Assembly (NCBI GenBank): GCA_013177895.1
Contig: JABLXV010000016.1
Location: 1-51,111, forward strand
DNA from: Brevinematales bacterium
Lineage (GTDB): Bacteria > Spirochaetota > Brevinematia > Brevinematales > GWF1-51-8
Direction of reading: 5' to 3'
Length of the DNA: 51,111 bases
The notes below the pieces were generated by a model, which was given only the letters and a program-made list of their open reading frames with translations, had not been told where the DNA came from and did no database searches. Positions 22,707 to 30,699 of this stretch are shown piece by piece. Numbering within the stretch: position 1 is the first letter of the stretch; the number at the start of each line of letters is the position of its first letter. A program made the position numbers and the translations under genes.

Positions 22707-23753
22707 TTAAACGATGAACATCGCGTCCCCGTAACTGTAAAACCTGTAACGCCGTTCTATCGCCTGACGATACGCTTCCTTCGTGAAGTCCATCCCCGCG
22801 AACGCGTAGACCAGAAGGAGCAAAGTCGAACGCGGCATATGGAAATTCGTTACCAGCGCGTCCATCGCCTGGAACTCATAGGGCGGCGAAATCATCAATC
22901 CGGTGTACCCGGCGTAGGGTTCCCACCCGTGCGACGCCATCGTCTCGAGAGAACGGGCGACTGTGGTGCCGACCGCGATAACCCGTCCGCCCCTTTTACG
23001 CGTCGCGCGTATCAGTTCGATAGTCTCCCTCGGCACTTCCACCCATTCCCGGTGGATTTTAAACTCGCCGGCCTCGGTATCCATCGGTTTAAACGTGCCC
23101 GGCCCAACATGCAGGGTGACATACCCGAACGCGAGGCCTTTTTCTTCTATATTATCGATCAGTTGCTTCGAGAAGTGAAGCGATGCGGTTGGCGCGGCGA
23201 CAGAACCGGGCATTTTCGCGAACAGCGACTGGTACCATTCGTCGTCCTCGGGAAATTGCGCGGGAAGATGCATTGTCTTCCGCTTATGCACGATGTACGG
23301 CGGAACAGGCATGACGCCCATGCGGTCGATATCGTCCGGCGTCAGTTCGCGTTCGAACTCCAGCAGAAAATCCCCGTCTACGTCGCGGCTCCCGACTACG
23401 GCGCGGATTTCCCCGAAATGCAGGACTGTTCCCGCCGGGTGCTTGCGCGCGTTGCGCAGGAGTATCTTCCAGACACGGTCTCCCGCGCGTTCGACCAGCA
23501 GCGCCTCGGTCTTTCCGCCGGTCTCGCGGGTTCCGAAGAGGCGGGCTTTTATAACGCGGGTATTGTTGAATATCAGGCAGTCGTCCGGGCGAAGGATATC
23601 GAGTATCGACGTGAACGATTGATGGCGTATTTCCCGTGACGCGCGGTCGAGAATCATCAGGCGGGAGGAATCCCTTCGGGATACCGGTTTCTCGGCGATC
23701 AGGTCTTCGGGTAACGGGTAATCGAGGTCGGATAAGCGGACGGGTAGATTCAT
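22707..23753 (-). CDS. queA: tRNA preQ1(34) S-adenosylmethionine ribosyltransferase-isomerase
   Basis: 348 residues. QueA transfers and isomerises the ribosyl part of SAM to preQ1 in the tRNA anticodon, giving epoxyqueuosine. Family motifs: DYPLPEDLIAEKPVSRRDSS, DCLIFNNTRVIKARL, GDRVWKILLRNARK, PTASLHFSKQLI, HVGPGTFKPM and a C-terminal TNFHMPRSTLLLLVYAFAG (each intact). The length is normal. It starts 12 bases after the metallo-hydrolase gene upstream on the same strand and is likely cotranscribed with it. No other queuosine gene is visible in the window. Confidence 0.95.
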   Translation of the reverse strand: MNLPVRLSDLDYPLPEDLIAEKPVSRRDSSRLMILDRASREIRHQSFTSILDILRPDDCLIFNNTRVIKARLFGTRETGGKTEALLVERAGDRVWKILLRNARKHPAGTVLHFGEIRAVVGSRDVDGDFLLEFERELTPDDIDRMGVMPVPPYIVHKRKTMHLPAQFPEDDEWYQSLFAKMPGSVAAPTASLHFSKQLIDNIEEKGLAFGYVTLHVGPGTFKPMDTEAGEFKIHREWVEVPRETIELIRATRKRGGRVIAVGTTVARSLETMASHGWEPYAGYTGLMISPPYEFQAMDALVTNFHMPRSTLLLLVYAFAGMDFTKEAYRQAIERRYRFYSYGDAMFIV

Positions 23754-23765
23754 TCGGCGAAGGCC

Positions 23766-24401
23766 TTAAACATCGAGGCTTTCGAAAAGATGAGTCGCGT
23801 AGGTTTCCACATCGGAGAGCTTGAACGGCTCCTCATGGCCGGGGTAAATCGTGATATCGTGAGGGAGTTTCAGTATTTTTTTCAGCGAATTTTCCAGTTT
23901 TTTAGCGCTTCCGCCGGGGAAATCAGTCCTGCCGACCGAGCCGTTAAAAATTAAATCCCCCGAAAAAAGAACCTTTTTCGCCTCGTTGTAGAGCGCGATA
24001 CTGCCTTCGGTATGCCCGGGGACATGCATGACCTTGAATACGTAGGTTCCGATCTCCAGCACAGTGCCTTCCTCGTGGATAACGATATCGGCCGGTACGG
24101 ATATGACCGGGTCGACAAACATAGTGGACATATTCGCCGCGGGGTCGGTCAGCATATGGGAGTCCTTCTCATGGATCACCAGTTCAGCGCCTGTGCCGTT
24201 CTTCAGGAAGGTGTTGCCGCCGAGGTGGTCGAAATGGCCGTGGGTGTTCACGATATATTTAAGGCTCATCCCCCGGATAACCGACATGATCTCTAAAGAA
24301 TTAACCCCCGGATCAATCACCATAGCTTCTTTCGCGTCCGGGTCGATGACGACATAGCAGTTTACGTCGAACGGACCCATACCTATACGGACTATTTTCA
24401 C
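23766..24401 (-). CDS. Metallo-beta-lactamase-fold hydrolase (glyoxalase II-like)
   Basis: 211 residues with a GTG start at 24401, supported by GGAG six bases upstream. Zinc-binding motif THGHFDH (His54, His56, Asp58, His59) and downstream HVPGHTEGS, LFSGDLIF and a C-terminal YPGHEEP complete the dinuclear metal site. The size matches the short hydroxyacylglutathione-hydrolase-like family, which hydrolyses thioesters; the natural substrate is often unknown. It probably forms an operon with queA. Confidence 0.85.
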   Translation of the reverse strand: MKIVRIGMGPFDVNCYVVIDPDAKEAMVIDPGVNSLEIMSVIRGMSLKYIVNTHGHFDHLGGNTFLKNGTGAELVIHEKDSHMLTDPAANMSTMFVDPVISVPADIVIHEEGTVLEIGTYVFKVMHVPGHTEGSIALYNEAKKVLFSGDLIFNGSVGRTDFPGGSAKKLENSLKKILKLPHDITIYPGHEEPFKLSDVETYATHLFESLDV

Positions 24402-24430
24402 AGTAGTCTCCGTCAGAAAATGTGTATTAA

Positions 24431-24502
24431 GGGCGGTTCCAAAAACTCTCCCAGAGATAACAAACTTACCTGTTCTTTCTTTCTGACCGCTCAGAAAGAA
24501 AG
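24431..24502. repeat. Second dispersed repeat with a perfect 12-bp hairpin
   Basis: CTTTCTTTCTGA (24475-24486) and TCAGAAAGAAAG (24491-24502) form a perfect stem with loop CCGC. The flanking AAAAACTCTC and GTTCTTTCTTTC blocks recur at 50895-50946. No gene lies in the 223-base gap that holds it. Confidence 0.65.
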
Positions 24503-24624
24503 TAGGAGTATTTCTTGAACTTTCTAAGAACTCGTCTGAGTTTTTAGAAGTGACCTTAAATATTATAACAGGAGGCTTAAAATATCAAGAAAAAATGGGT
24601 TAGACGGGGCGGAAAACGGTGAAA

Positions 24625-25215
24625 TTATAACTTTCCTGTAATTAACTCGTATACCAACTCAACCAAGCCGTCCATTTCCGTTTTAGAGAGGGTTTTTTCT
24701 CCGGTGACAATCGTCCGCTTCCACATCATATCCCCGATGCCCCATAGCAGAAAAATCAGCGTATCGAGGCGGTGTTCCGGTATCTCTATTTTACTGATAC
24801 CCAGGCTCTGCTGGAGGATTCCCTTAATAATCCCTCCGCTTTTCAGGTAGATACTGCCGAGCGCCTCTTTGATATCTTCGTCCTCCACCTCGGAGAACGC
24901 TTTATAGAGGATTTTATACAGCCCGCTCGCCTCGGAATGACGGATATAGAAATTATCCCCCAGTACACGGAGGTTGGATTTCAGGTCGGCGTCGGGGGAC
25001 ACTCCATCGATAAAAAACTCCGCCATCCGTTTACTGATATACTGGAGAACCTCGATAAATAAATCCCGTTTATTCTCGAAATAACGGTAGATCGTGCCCT
25101 CGGCGATACCCGCCTTTCGCGCGATCTCGGAGGTGGTCATATTCTGGTAATTCTGGTGATTGAGAATATCGATCGCAGCCTGGAGAATCAGTTCACGTTT
25201 ATTATCGGATGCCAT
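24625..25215 (-). CDS. TetR-family transcriptional regulator
   Basis: 196 residues, SD AAGGA six bases before the ATG. The N-terminal helix-turn-helix is typical: ILQAAIDILNHQNYQNMTTS then EIARKAGIAEGTIYRYFENK, followed by a helical ligand-binding and dimer domain. TetR proteins usually repress nearby genes and respond to a small ligand. It lies nine bases after the receiver-PAS gene on the same strand, so the two are cotranscribed; the target genes are not evident. Confidence 0.9.
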   Translation of the reverse strand: MASDNKRELILQAAIDILNHQNYQNMTTSEIARKAGIAEGTIYRYFENKRDLFIEVLQYISKRMAEFFIDGVSPDADLKSNLRVLGDNFYIRHSEASGLYKILYKAFSEVEDEDIKEALGSIYLKSGGIIKGILQQSLGISKIEIPEHRLDTLIFLLWGIGDMMWKRTIVTGEKTLSKTEMDGLVELVYELITGKL

Positions 25216-25224
25216 AGTTTGTCC

Positions 25225-26028
25225 TTATTTTGCCGATTTATCCCTGATAAATTCGATAACCTGGATGAGTTGATTATTGGCGTCATACACCGGGATACCC
25301 CTGATCTCTATTACATGCGGGTTTCCGGAAGAGTCGTTGACGGAATGCTCGAGTATGATTTCCTTTCCTGTGGTGCGGATCGTATCGATTGTGCACTCGA
25401 GCCCCGAGCTCCCGCAGGGAATATTCAGGTCGTTGATTAACTGGTAGCAGTGCGACGGTTCGGTAAAATTATCGGTGAGTTCGTGACGGTTCGTCATATC
25501 GACCGAATAATCCTCGACATTGATAACAAAAAACGGGAAATCGAGCGCGCCCATGGCGGTATAAAGTACGGCGTTTTCCTTGGACATCGATTCGTTCTGC
25601 TTCTGCAGCTCGAAATCCTTCCGTTCGATCTCCATCTGGAAAACATACCGCCGGAACGCTTTGCTGACAAGATGGGGCAATATCCGCAGATAGTTGAAGT
25701 CGGCGTCCTTCAGGAATACTTCGACCTCGTCGAATTTCAGTACGCCGGAAATATCCTCGCGGGACAGGTCGCCGGTCAGGAAAATGATAGGGGGCAGAAC
25801 CTCGATCCTGTCGAGGAACGCAAGCAGGAGTTCGAATAACTGGGAAGATAACGGGTCTATGTCCATCACCAGAACGCGGCAGTCGTTATGAACGAAATGG
25901 GTAACCACATCCTCGCCCGGGGGAAGAAAAACCGGTATCAGCTCGGGAGACTGTAACGCGTCGGCATACTTATCTTTATCCTCGCCCGGAACCGCAAGCA
26001 GTATCTTATGAGCGTCTTTTTTCAGCAT
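25225..26028 (-). CDS. Receiver-like/PAS signalling protein
   Basis: 267 residues from ATG 26028, with AGGGG eight bases upstream. The earlier in-frame start (26112) would lie upstream of the promoter and is rejected. Residues 1-125 look like a response-regulator receiver fold (HKILLAVPGED, CRVLVMDIDPLS with candidate phospho-Asp, PPIIFLTGD, EVEVFLKDAD). A short coiled coil follows, and a C-terminal PAS domain begins FPFFVINVEDYSVDMTN. The PAS domain has Cys residues spaced as in CGSSGLEC. There is no output domain; it may act through the cotranscribed TetR regulator or a kinase elsewhere. Confidence 0.7.
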   Translation of the reverse strand: MLKKDAHKILLAVPGEDKDKYADALQSPELIPVFLPPGEDVVTHFVHNDCRVLVMDIDPLSSQLFELLLAFLDRIEVLPPIIFLTGDLSREDISGVLKFDEVEVFLKDADFNYLRILPHLVSKAFRRYVFQMEIERKDFELQKQNESMSKENAVLYTAMGALDFPFFVINVEDYSVDMTNRHELTDNFTEPSHCYQLINDLNIPCGSSGLECTIDTIRTTGKEIILEHSVNDSSGNPHVIEIRGIPVYDANNQLIQVIEFIRDKSAK

Positions 26029-26059
26029 GAGAAAACCCCTTACACCCCATGAACATATT

Positions 26060-26088
26060 ATTGTAAGACTATAGGGATAAAAACGCAA
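26060..26088 (-). promoter_or_regulatory. Promoter of the receiver-PAS/TetR pair
   Basis: On the minus strand TTGCGT (26088-26083), 17-base spacer, TACAAT (26065-26060). Confidence 0.6.
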
Positions 26089-26115
26089 AAAACTCCCATA
26101 GAACAAACACAATAC

Positions 26116-26144
26116 TTTTCAAATATAACGGAATGCTCTATAAT
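26116..26144 (+). promoter_or_regulatory. Promoter of the orphan gene at 26167
   Basis: TTTTCA (26116-26121), 17-base spacer, TATAAT (26139-26144); divergent from the receiver-PAS promoter. Confidence 0.55.
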
Positions 26145-26166
26145 ATTTCGTGTATGGAGGGATGAT

Positions 26167-26634
26167 ATGGGTAAACTCAAATTGGAACTTTCCCCGGTAG
26201 GAAACAGGCTTTTCGACGAGGCGATAGCGAAGTCGTTGACCGAGATTCAATCGTTCAAACGCGTGCGTACTAAGTTCTTCTATCCTGTCTCCGAGGGCGG
26301 AAATATCGACTGTATCGAACTGCGGCAGATAATCGATAACCTGGTCAAGGAATTTAACCTCAGGTTCTCCGAGGAGCACCGCGATACCGGGTATATGAGC
26401 TTCCTCAATAATAAGGCGTTCGACGTATTCAATATGCGGATTCACCGCCTGTCGCCGGATCATTACCTCGTAGTGACTCAGAAAAAGGACGGACACCCCG
26501 TATTTATCATCCACGATAAACAAATCAGCCAGAAAGATAACCTGCTGATACGATGGACGGACGACAAAATGACCGAAGCGTCGCAGGAAAATATCCCGTT
26601 CCATATCCCGCGCGAAATTCTGGAGATGGAGTAA
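26167..26634 (+). CDS. Protein of unknown function (155 residues)
   Basis: I do not recognise the family. GGAGG lies just upstream and a promoter sits at 26116-26144, so the gene looks real; codon use resembles the neighbours. No signal peptide or membrane segment is seen. Predicted mixed alpha/beta: a helical first half (EAIAKSLTEIQSF, DCIELRQIIDNLVKEF) and a beta-rich second half (HYLVVTQKKDGHPVFIIHDK) ending in a charged tail. It stands divergent from the receiver-PAS/TetR operon and convergent with a DHH phosphoesterase. The placement next to a TetR unit could mean it is the regulated gene, which is only a guess. Confidence 0.65.
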   Translation: MGKLKLELSPVGNRLFDEAIAKSLTEIQSFKRVRTKFFYPVSEGGNIDCIELRQIIDNLVKEFNLRFSEEHRDTGYMSFLNNKAFDVFNMRIHRLSPDHYLVVTQKKDGHPVFIIHDKQISQKDNLLIRWTDDKMTEASQENIPFHIPREILEME

Positions 26635-26654
26635 AGGATGTAATCCTGTTTTGG

Positions 26655-27635
26655 CTACCGCCTATGCAGGCTCTCGAAACAAAGTTCTTCTTCGCAGAGA
26701 ATCGATTCTATCTTTGCGTAAAACTCGTCCGGCTTAAACGATTCCGCGTTACGGATCAATCCGCCCGCCATCTCGGCATGCCCTCCGCCGTTACCGATAC
26801 CCTCGAGCGCCTGACGGATCACCCGTGACGCGTTCCACTCGGGCACCTCGCTCCTGATGGAAACATTCACGAATTCCCCGTTTCGCGCGCACAGTATCAT
26901 AAAATTCACTTCGCGAAGCGCGAGAAAGAAATCGCCGAGTATCCCCAGCAGGTTCTGGTTGCACCCCTGCGGGAAATAACAGAAGCCGATGCGGTCTTTT
27001 ATCTGAATATGGTCGATCGCGTACTTGTAGAAACGAAGGTCCTCGGTCTGGATATGGTTGCGGAGAATAGTGTTTGCGAGCTGGTGGTCGGTAAGCTCGA
27101 ACAGCCGCCCGAATACCTCGACATCGTCGGGAGATACTTTACGGGTCAGGAGCGCGGTATCCACCTCGAGGCCGATATAAAGGGCGGTGGCGATATCCCG
27201 TGGGATAATCTCGTCCAGCTCGTGATAGTACGATGCAATGATGGTCGAACACGAGCCGTAGTGCGGACGGATATCGGTAAATTTCACCGATTCGGGGTTG
27301 GATACGAGGTGGTGGTCGATTACCGCGATCTCGTCTCCCGGCAGGTCGGTGACATTTTTATTCCCCTTACATCCATCAACGATGACGATATAGTCATGCT
27401 CGAAGATTTCTATCTCGTTGGCGCATACCAACGGAATTTGAAGACGCTCGATCATCGACATCAGGGTAGGCGTCTGAATTTCCCCGGCATAGACGATAAC
27501 CGGGATAAATCCGCGCTGGAGGAATAGATTGCGCAGGGCGAACGCCGAAGCGACCGCGTCCGCGTCGGGAAAATCATGCGTTTGGATATAAAACTTCGGC
27601 GAACGCCGGAGAAAGTCGATCAATTCATTTATCAT
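26655..27635 (-). CDS. DHH-family phosphoesterase, NrnA-like
   Basis: 326 residues; GGGGTGAG upstream of the ATG. The N-terminal DHH domain shows YIQTHDFPDADAVAS (metal-binding His20, Asp24, Asp26), VIVDGCKGN (Asp87) and VIDHHL (Asp107-His108-His109). The C-terminal DHHA1 domain has GNGGGHAEMAGG. This is the layout of bifunctional oligoribonuclease/pAp phosphatase NrnA and of phosphodiesterases for cyclic dinucleotides. NrnA-type proteins are typically about 310-330 residues, so the size fits. The two DHH proteins in this window (see also 11553) share only motifs. Confidence 0.8.
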   Translation of the reverse strand: MINELIDFLRRSPKFYIQTHDFPDADAVASAFALRNLFLQRGFIPVIVYAGEIQTPTLMSMIERLQIPLVCANEIEIFEHDYIVIVDGCKGNKNVTDLPGDEIAVIDHHLVSNPESVKFTDIRPHYGSCSTIIASYYHELDEIIPRDIATALYIGLEVDTALLTRKVSPDDVEVFGRLFELTDHQLANTILRNHIQTEDLRFYKYAIDHIQIKDRIGFCYFPQGCNQNLLGILGDFFLALREVNFMILCARNGEFVNVSIRSEVPEWNASRVIRQALEGIGNGGGHAEMAGGLIRNAESFKPDEFYAKIESILCEEELCFESLHRR

Positions 27636-27833
27636 GTCTCACCCCGTGATTATTGTATCATTTACCGGTAATATGTCAATGATTTTCGGGTTAATATTCA
27701 TTACAAAAGATGCCGTGCGTGAATGTTATACTCATGTGTTAGCGATAAAAATAGTTTAACATCCGTCTACCGGATTTTTATTAACTATGGTATACTATTT
27801 GATGAAAGAATGACTCTATGACAGGAGATGAAT

Positions 27834-29078
27834 ATGAAAAGATGGGTATTTGTTCTCATGGCGGGGTTATTTGCGTCGTCGTGCGATTTGTTCAATACCG
27901 CGCTCTCCGATACATCAAGTAAGACAAAAGTATGGTCGATGGAAGTGTTCCATGCGCCCGACGGGATGTCGCAGGACGAATTCGGCAAGGCGGTGGCGTT
28001 ATCGTCCAACGGAACGACCCTGGTTGTCGGCGCGCCGTCGGACGACGATATGGGATGGACTTCCGGCTCGGTGTATATATTCCGGAAAGTATGGAGCGGG
28101 TGGACGACAAAAAAATTGGTCGCTTCCGACGGGGCATCGTCTGATATGTACGGGTCTTCCGTCGCGGTATCCGCCGACGGGAATATCCTGCTGGTGGGGG
28201 CATACGGTAAAAGCAGCAGCAGGGGCGCAGTCTATCTTTATATGTGGAACGGCACCGATTGGGTGGAAACTAAACTGACCGCTCCCGGGGCGGCAGTCGG
28301 GGAAAGATTTGGCTTTTCGGTGGCTATTTCCGGCGACGGGAATAAACTTTTAGCCGGCGCATGGGGAAACAACGACGGCGGTACGTTAGTAGGAGCCGCA
28401 TATTTATTTAAATGGAGCGGCGTGGCATGGAATACGAATAAAATAACTCCTTATTGGGGAACCATATTCGGCGAATTCGGACTGTCCGTTTCCATGGCAG
28501 CCGACGGGAATACGTTCGCGGTAGGCGCGGCAATGGATACGGATTTAGGCACTGACGCGGGCGCGGCATATATCTATCAATGGAACGGCAGCGATTGGGA
28601 TGAAACGAAATTTGTCGCCTACGACGGAGCGGCGGGTGATGACTTCGGCTGGTCGGTATCGCTTTCCGCCGATGGGTTAAAACTTGCCGCGGGCGCATAC
28701 GGCGATGAAAGTCAGAAAGGGGCGGTATATATCTTTAAATGGAACGGGGTATCGTGGCAGACGAATAAAATCTCCGCGTCGGACGGCGCGGCCGGCGATA
28801 AATTCGGGCTCTCCGTATCGATCTCCGGCGACGGGGCTGCGTTCATAGCGGGAGCTCCGCTCGATAACGTGATGGCCTCCGACGACGGTTCGATGTATAT
28901 CTACAAACTCAGTTATAACGAATGGACGGGCGAGAAATTCACCGAAAGGGTGGGCGAGGATTATAATGCCTACGGGACTGCGGTGGCGGTTTCCGGCGAC
29001 GGTAAGGTATTCGCGGTGGGTTCGTACCGTGACAGCGACAAAGGTCTGGAATCGGGCACGGTTTATCTCTACCAGTAA
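27834..29078 (+). CDS. Lipoprotein with seven FG-GAP repeats (beta-propeller)
   Basis: 414 residues. ATG 27834 is used because AGGAG (27823-27827) lies six bases upstream; the ATG at 27828 directly abuts it. The signal ends FASSC, giving lipidated Cys17. Seven repeats of about 50 residues follow, each of the form xFGxSVAxSxDGxxLxVGAxxD...GAVYIYxW, which is the integrin-alpha/FG-GAP blade; seven blades close a propeller. Some blades have D-x-D-x-D-like loops suited to calcium. Such proteins are cell-surface binding or adhesion proteins. It stands alone, with a GC-rich 5-bp hairpin (29093-29105) beyond the stop. Confidence 0.88.
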   Translation: MKRWVFVLMAGLFASSCDLFNTALSDTSSKTKVWSMEVFHAPDGMSQDEFGKAVALSSNGTTLVVGAPSDDDMGWTSGSVYIFRKVWSGWTTKKLVASDGASSDMYGSSVAVSADGNILLVGAYGKSSSRGAVYLYMWNGTDWVETKLTAPGAAVGERFGFSVAISGDGNKLLAGAWGNNDGGTLVGAAYLFKWSGVAWNTNKITPYWGTIFGEFGLSVSMAADGNTFAVGAAMDTDLGTDAGAAYIYQWNGSDWDETKFVAYDGAAGDDFGWSVSLSADGLKLAAGAYGDESQKGAVYIFKWNGVSWQTNKISASDGAAGDKFGLSVSISGDGAAFIAGAPLDNVMASDDGSMYIYKLSYNEWTGEKFTERVGEDYNAYGTAVAVSGDGKVFAVGSYRDSDKGLESGTVYLYQ

Positions 29079-29361
29079 CCGTTCATAATAACGCCCCCTC
29101 GGGGCTTGTTGACGAACTGTTTTTTTGTCATTGCCTGCCTTCTACCCGTCTTCCATCTTCGATAGAAGATGGGCAGGCGAAGGTAGACAGGTGAGGCGTC
29201 ATGGTGAGCGTGCCGAACCAATCTGTTTGCATATTCTTAGATAGACTGCTTCTACCGCGCTTTAAAAATATTTGTAGCGCGTAATCGCAGTGACTGACTT
29301 TTCTACTATTTCTATGCTTTTGGGACAGCCCCTTTTTTATCGGCGATACCTCTCCGAAAAA
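29079..29361. repeat. Gene-free region with a long hairpin and a degenerate dispersed repeat
   Basis: A two-tier hairpin spans 29134-29191: inner CCATCTTC (29153-29160)/GAAGATGG (29165-29172), outer TCTACC (29141-29146)/GGTAGA (29182-29187) and CCTG/CAGG. A degenerate, inverted copy of the dispersed repeat is at 29243-29294. No gene is seen. Confidence 0.65.
29243..29294 (-). repeat. Dispersed palindromic repeat, copy 4 (inverted, degenerate)
   Basis: AGACTGCTTCTACCGCGCTT, A/T-rich loop, then GTAGCGCGTAATCGCAGTGAC. It matches the element at 17990 with several changes. Confidence 0.65.
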
Positions 29362-29390
29362 TTGAAAGAACGCCTATTTTCCGTTATACT
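29362..29390 (+). promoter_or_regulatory. Promoter of rsmG, giving a leaderless transcript
   Basis: TTGAAA (29362-29367), 17-base spacer, TATACT (29385-29390). Only six bases separate it from the ATG at 29397, so transcription should start at or next to the start codon; no SD is present. Confidence 0.6.
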
Positions 29391-29396
29391 AACGAA

Positions 29397-29987
29397 ATGA
29401 TGAATTACAGGGAAAACCCCCTGCTCCAGCGGTATGTCCGGGAGTTGTGGGATTGGAATAAAAAATTCAGCCTGACCGGCGCGAAGGATACCGATACCGT
29501 CTGGGAGCACATCGGGGATAGCCTCTATCTCGAGGAGTATGTCCGTAACGACCCGCGCGGGGTGGCGGTGGATATCGGGAGCGGGCAGGGATTACCCGTG
29601 GTGCCGCTTGCGGTCGCTGTGCCGGGAAAACGGTATATCGCGGCGGAGGTGAACGAACGCAGGATCGGATTCCTCGACTGGATCGCGGCGAGTCTTTCCC
29701 TGCCGGTCGAAACAGTTAAAATCTACCCCAAGACCCTTATCGGCGGGGTTTGCATGATTACCGCGAAGGCGTTCGCGCGGATAGACGAGATCGTGCTATG
29801 GCAGAAGGCGCACGCGCCGGGCGCGGAGGTGTTTTACCTCCACAAGGGCGATGAGGACAATGTCAAAGAGGAGCTTTCGCGGACGGCGAAACGTTTCCCG
29901 GATATGAAAGACGCCGTCGAACACGCGGTTATCGATAAATTTGAGAAAGGGTGTGTGGTAGTGATTCGGATAGGAGGCGCGAAATGA
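29397..29987 (+). CDS. rsmG: 16S rRNA (guanine527-N7)-methyltransferase RsmG
   Basis: 196 residues. It methylates G527 of 16S rRNA using SAM. Motifs: YVRELWDWNKKFSLTGAKD at the N-terminus (family WN-K-NLT region), HIGDSLYL, VDIGSGQGLPVVPLAVAVPG (SAM motif I), and TAKAFARIDEI, equivalent to the usual SRAFA. It is slightly short for the family (about 205-240). The start is ATG 29397, or ATG 29400 directly after it; the promoter position suggests leaderless translation. The next gene starts within its stop codon. Confidence 0.85.
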   Translation: MMNYRENPLLQRYVRELWDWNKKFSLTGAKDTDTVWEHIGDSLYLEEYVRNDPRGVAVDIGSGQGLPVVPLAVAVPGKRYIAAEVNERRIGFLDWIAASLSLPVETVKIYPKTLIGGVCMITAKAFARIDEIVLWQKAHAPGAEVFYLHKGDEDNVKEELSRTAKRFPDMKDAVEHAVIDKFEKGCVVVIRIGGAK

Positions 29988-30691
29988 GGCTTCATTACAT
30001 TCAGCACGTCGAATTCGAGGATCCCGCGAACATCCTGGAATGGGCTGCTATTCACGGGCATACGGTCAGCGCGACACATACCTACAAGGGTGGGAAATTC
30101 CCGACAGCGGAAGAATACGACTGGCTGGTGGTGATGGGCGGGCCGATGAACATCTACGAGGACGATATCTACCCGTGGCTTGTCGACGAGAAGGAATTTA
30201 TCAGGCACGCGATCGCCGCAGGTAAGACGGTGATCGGGATATGCCTCGGCGCGCAGCTTCTCGCGGACGCGCTCGGCGGCAAGGTACTCCGCAACCGTGA
30301 GAAAGAGATCGGGTGGTTCCCCATCCGGTGGACGATGGAGGCGAAGCTCTCCCCGTACTTCAGGGGGATGCCGGAAGTCCCGGAGGTGTTCCACTGGCAC
30401 GGCGACACGTTCGCGGTACCCGAATGGACGCTGCCTATCGCGTCGAGCGAGGCGACCGACCATCAGGGCTTCATGTTCGAGGACGATAACACCCTTGTGA
30501 TCGGATTGCAGTTCCATATCGAGTCGAGCCCGGAGAGCGTACAGCGCCTCATCGGCCATTCGCGTTCGGAACTGATGAATTCGCAGTATATACAGGACGA
30601 GGAAACGATGATGGAACGGGGCGAAAATTTTAAAACTCTCCGCCGCATGATCGAGACGTTTATGGATAACGTTTACGCGGCGAGAAAATAG
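29984..30691 (+). CDS. Class I glutamine amidotransferase (GuaA-N-like)
   Basis: 235 residues from ATG 29984, overlapping the rsmG stop (ATGA) with GGAGG seven bases upstream. Catalytic triad: Cys87 in VIGICLGAQL, His178 and Glu180 in GLQFHIESS. VMGGPMNIYED and FHWHGDTF are as in the stand-alone GMP-synthase-like GATase1 family. These free-standing amidotransferases liberate ammonia from glutamine; some instead hydrolyse gamma-glutamyl compounds. There is no synthetase partner next to it; the true guaA is at 40109-41644. Confidence 0.87.
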   Translation: MRLHYIQHVEFEDPANILEWAAIHGHTVSATHTYKGGKFPTAEEYDWLVVMGGPMNIYEDDIYPWLVDEKEFIRHAIAAGKTVIGICLGAQLLADALGGKVLRNREKEIGWFPIRWTMEAKLSPYFRGMPEVPEVFHWHGDTFAVPEWTLPIASSEATDHQGFMFEDDNTLVIGLQFHIESSPESVQRLIGHSRSELMNSQYIQDEETMMERGENFKTLRRMIETFMDNVYAARK

Positions 30692-30699
30692 GATAAAAT

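Noticed and set aside
29984-30691. Second guaA or carbamoyl-phosphate synthase small subunit
   Set aside because: The protein has only the amidotransferase triad and lacks any synthetase domain; the complete guaA is at 40109-41644.
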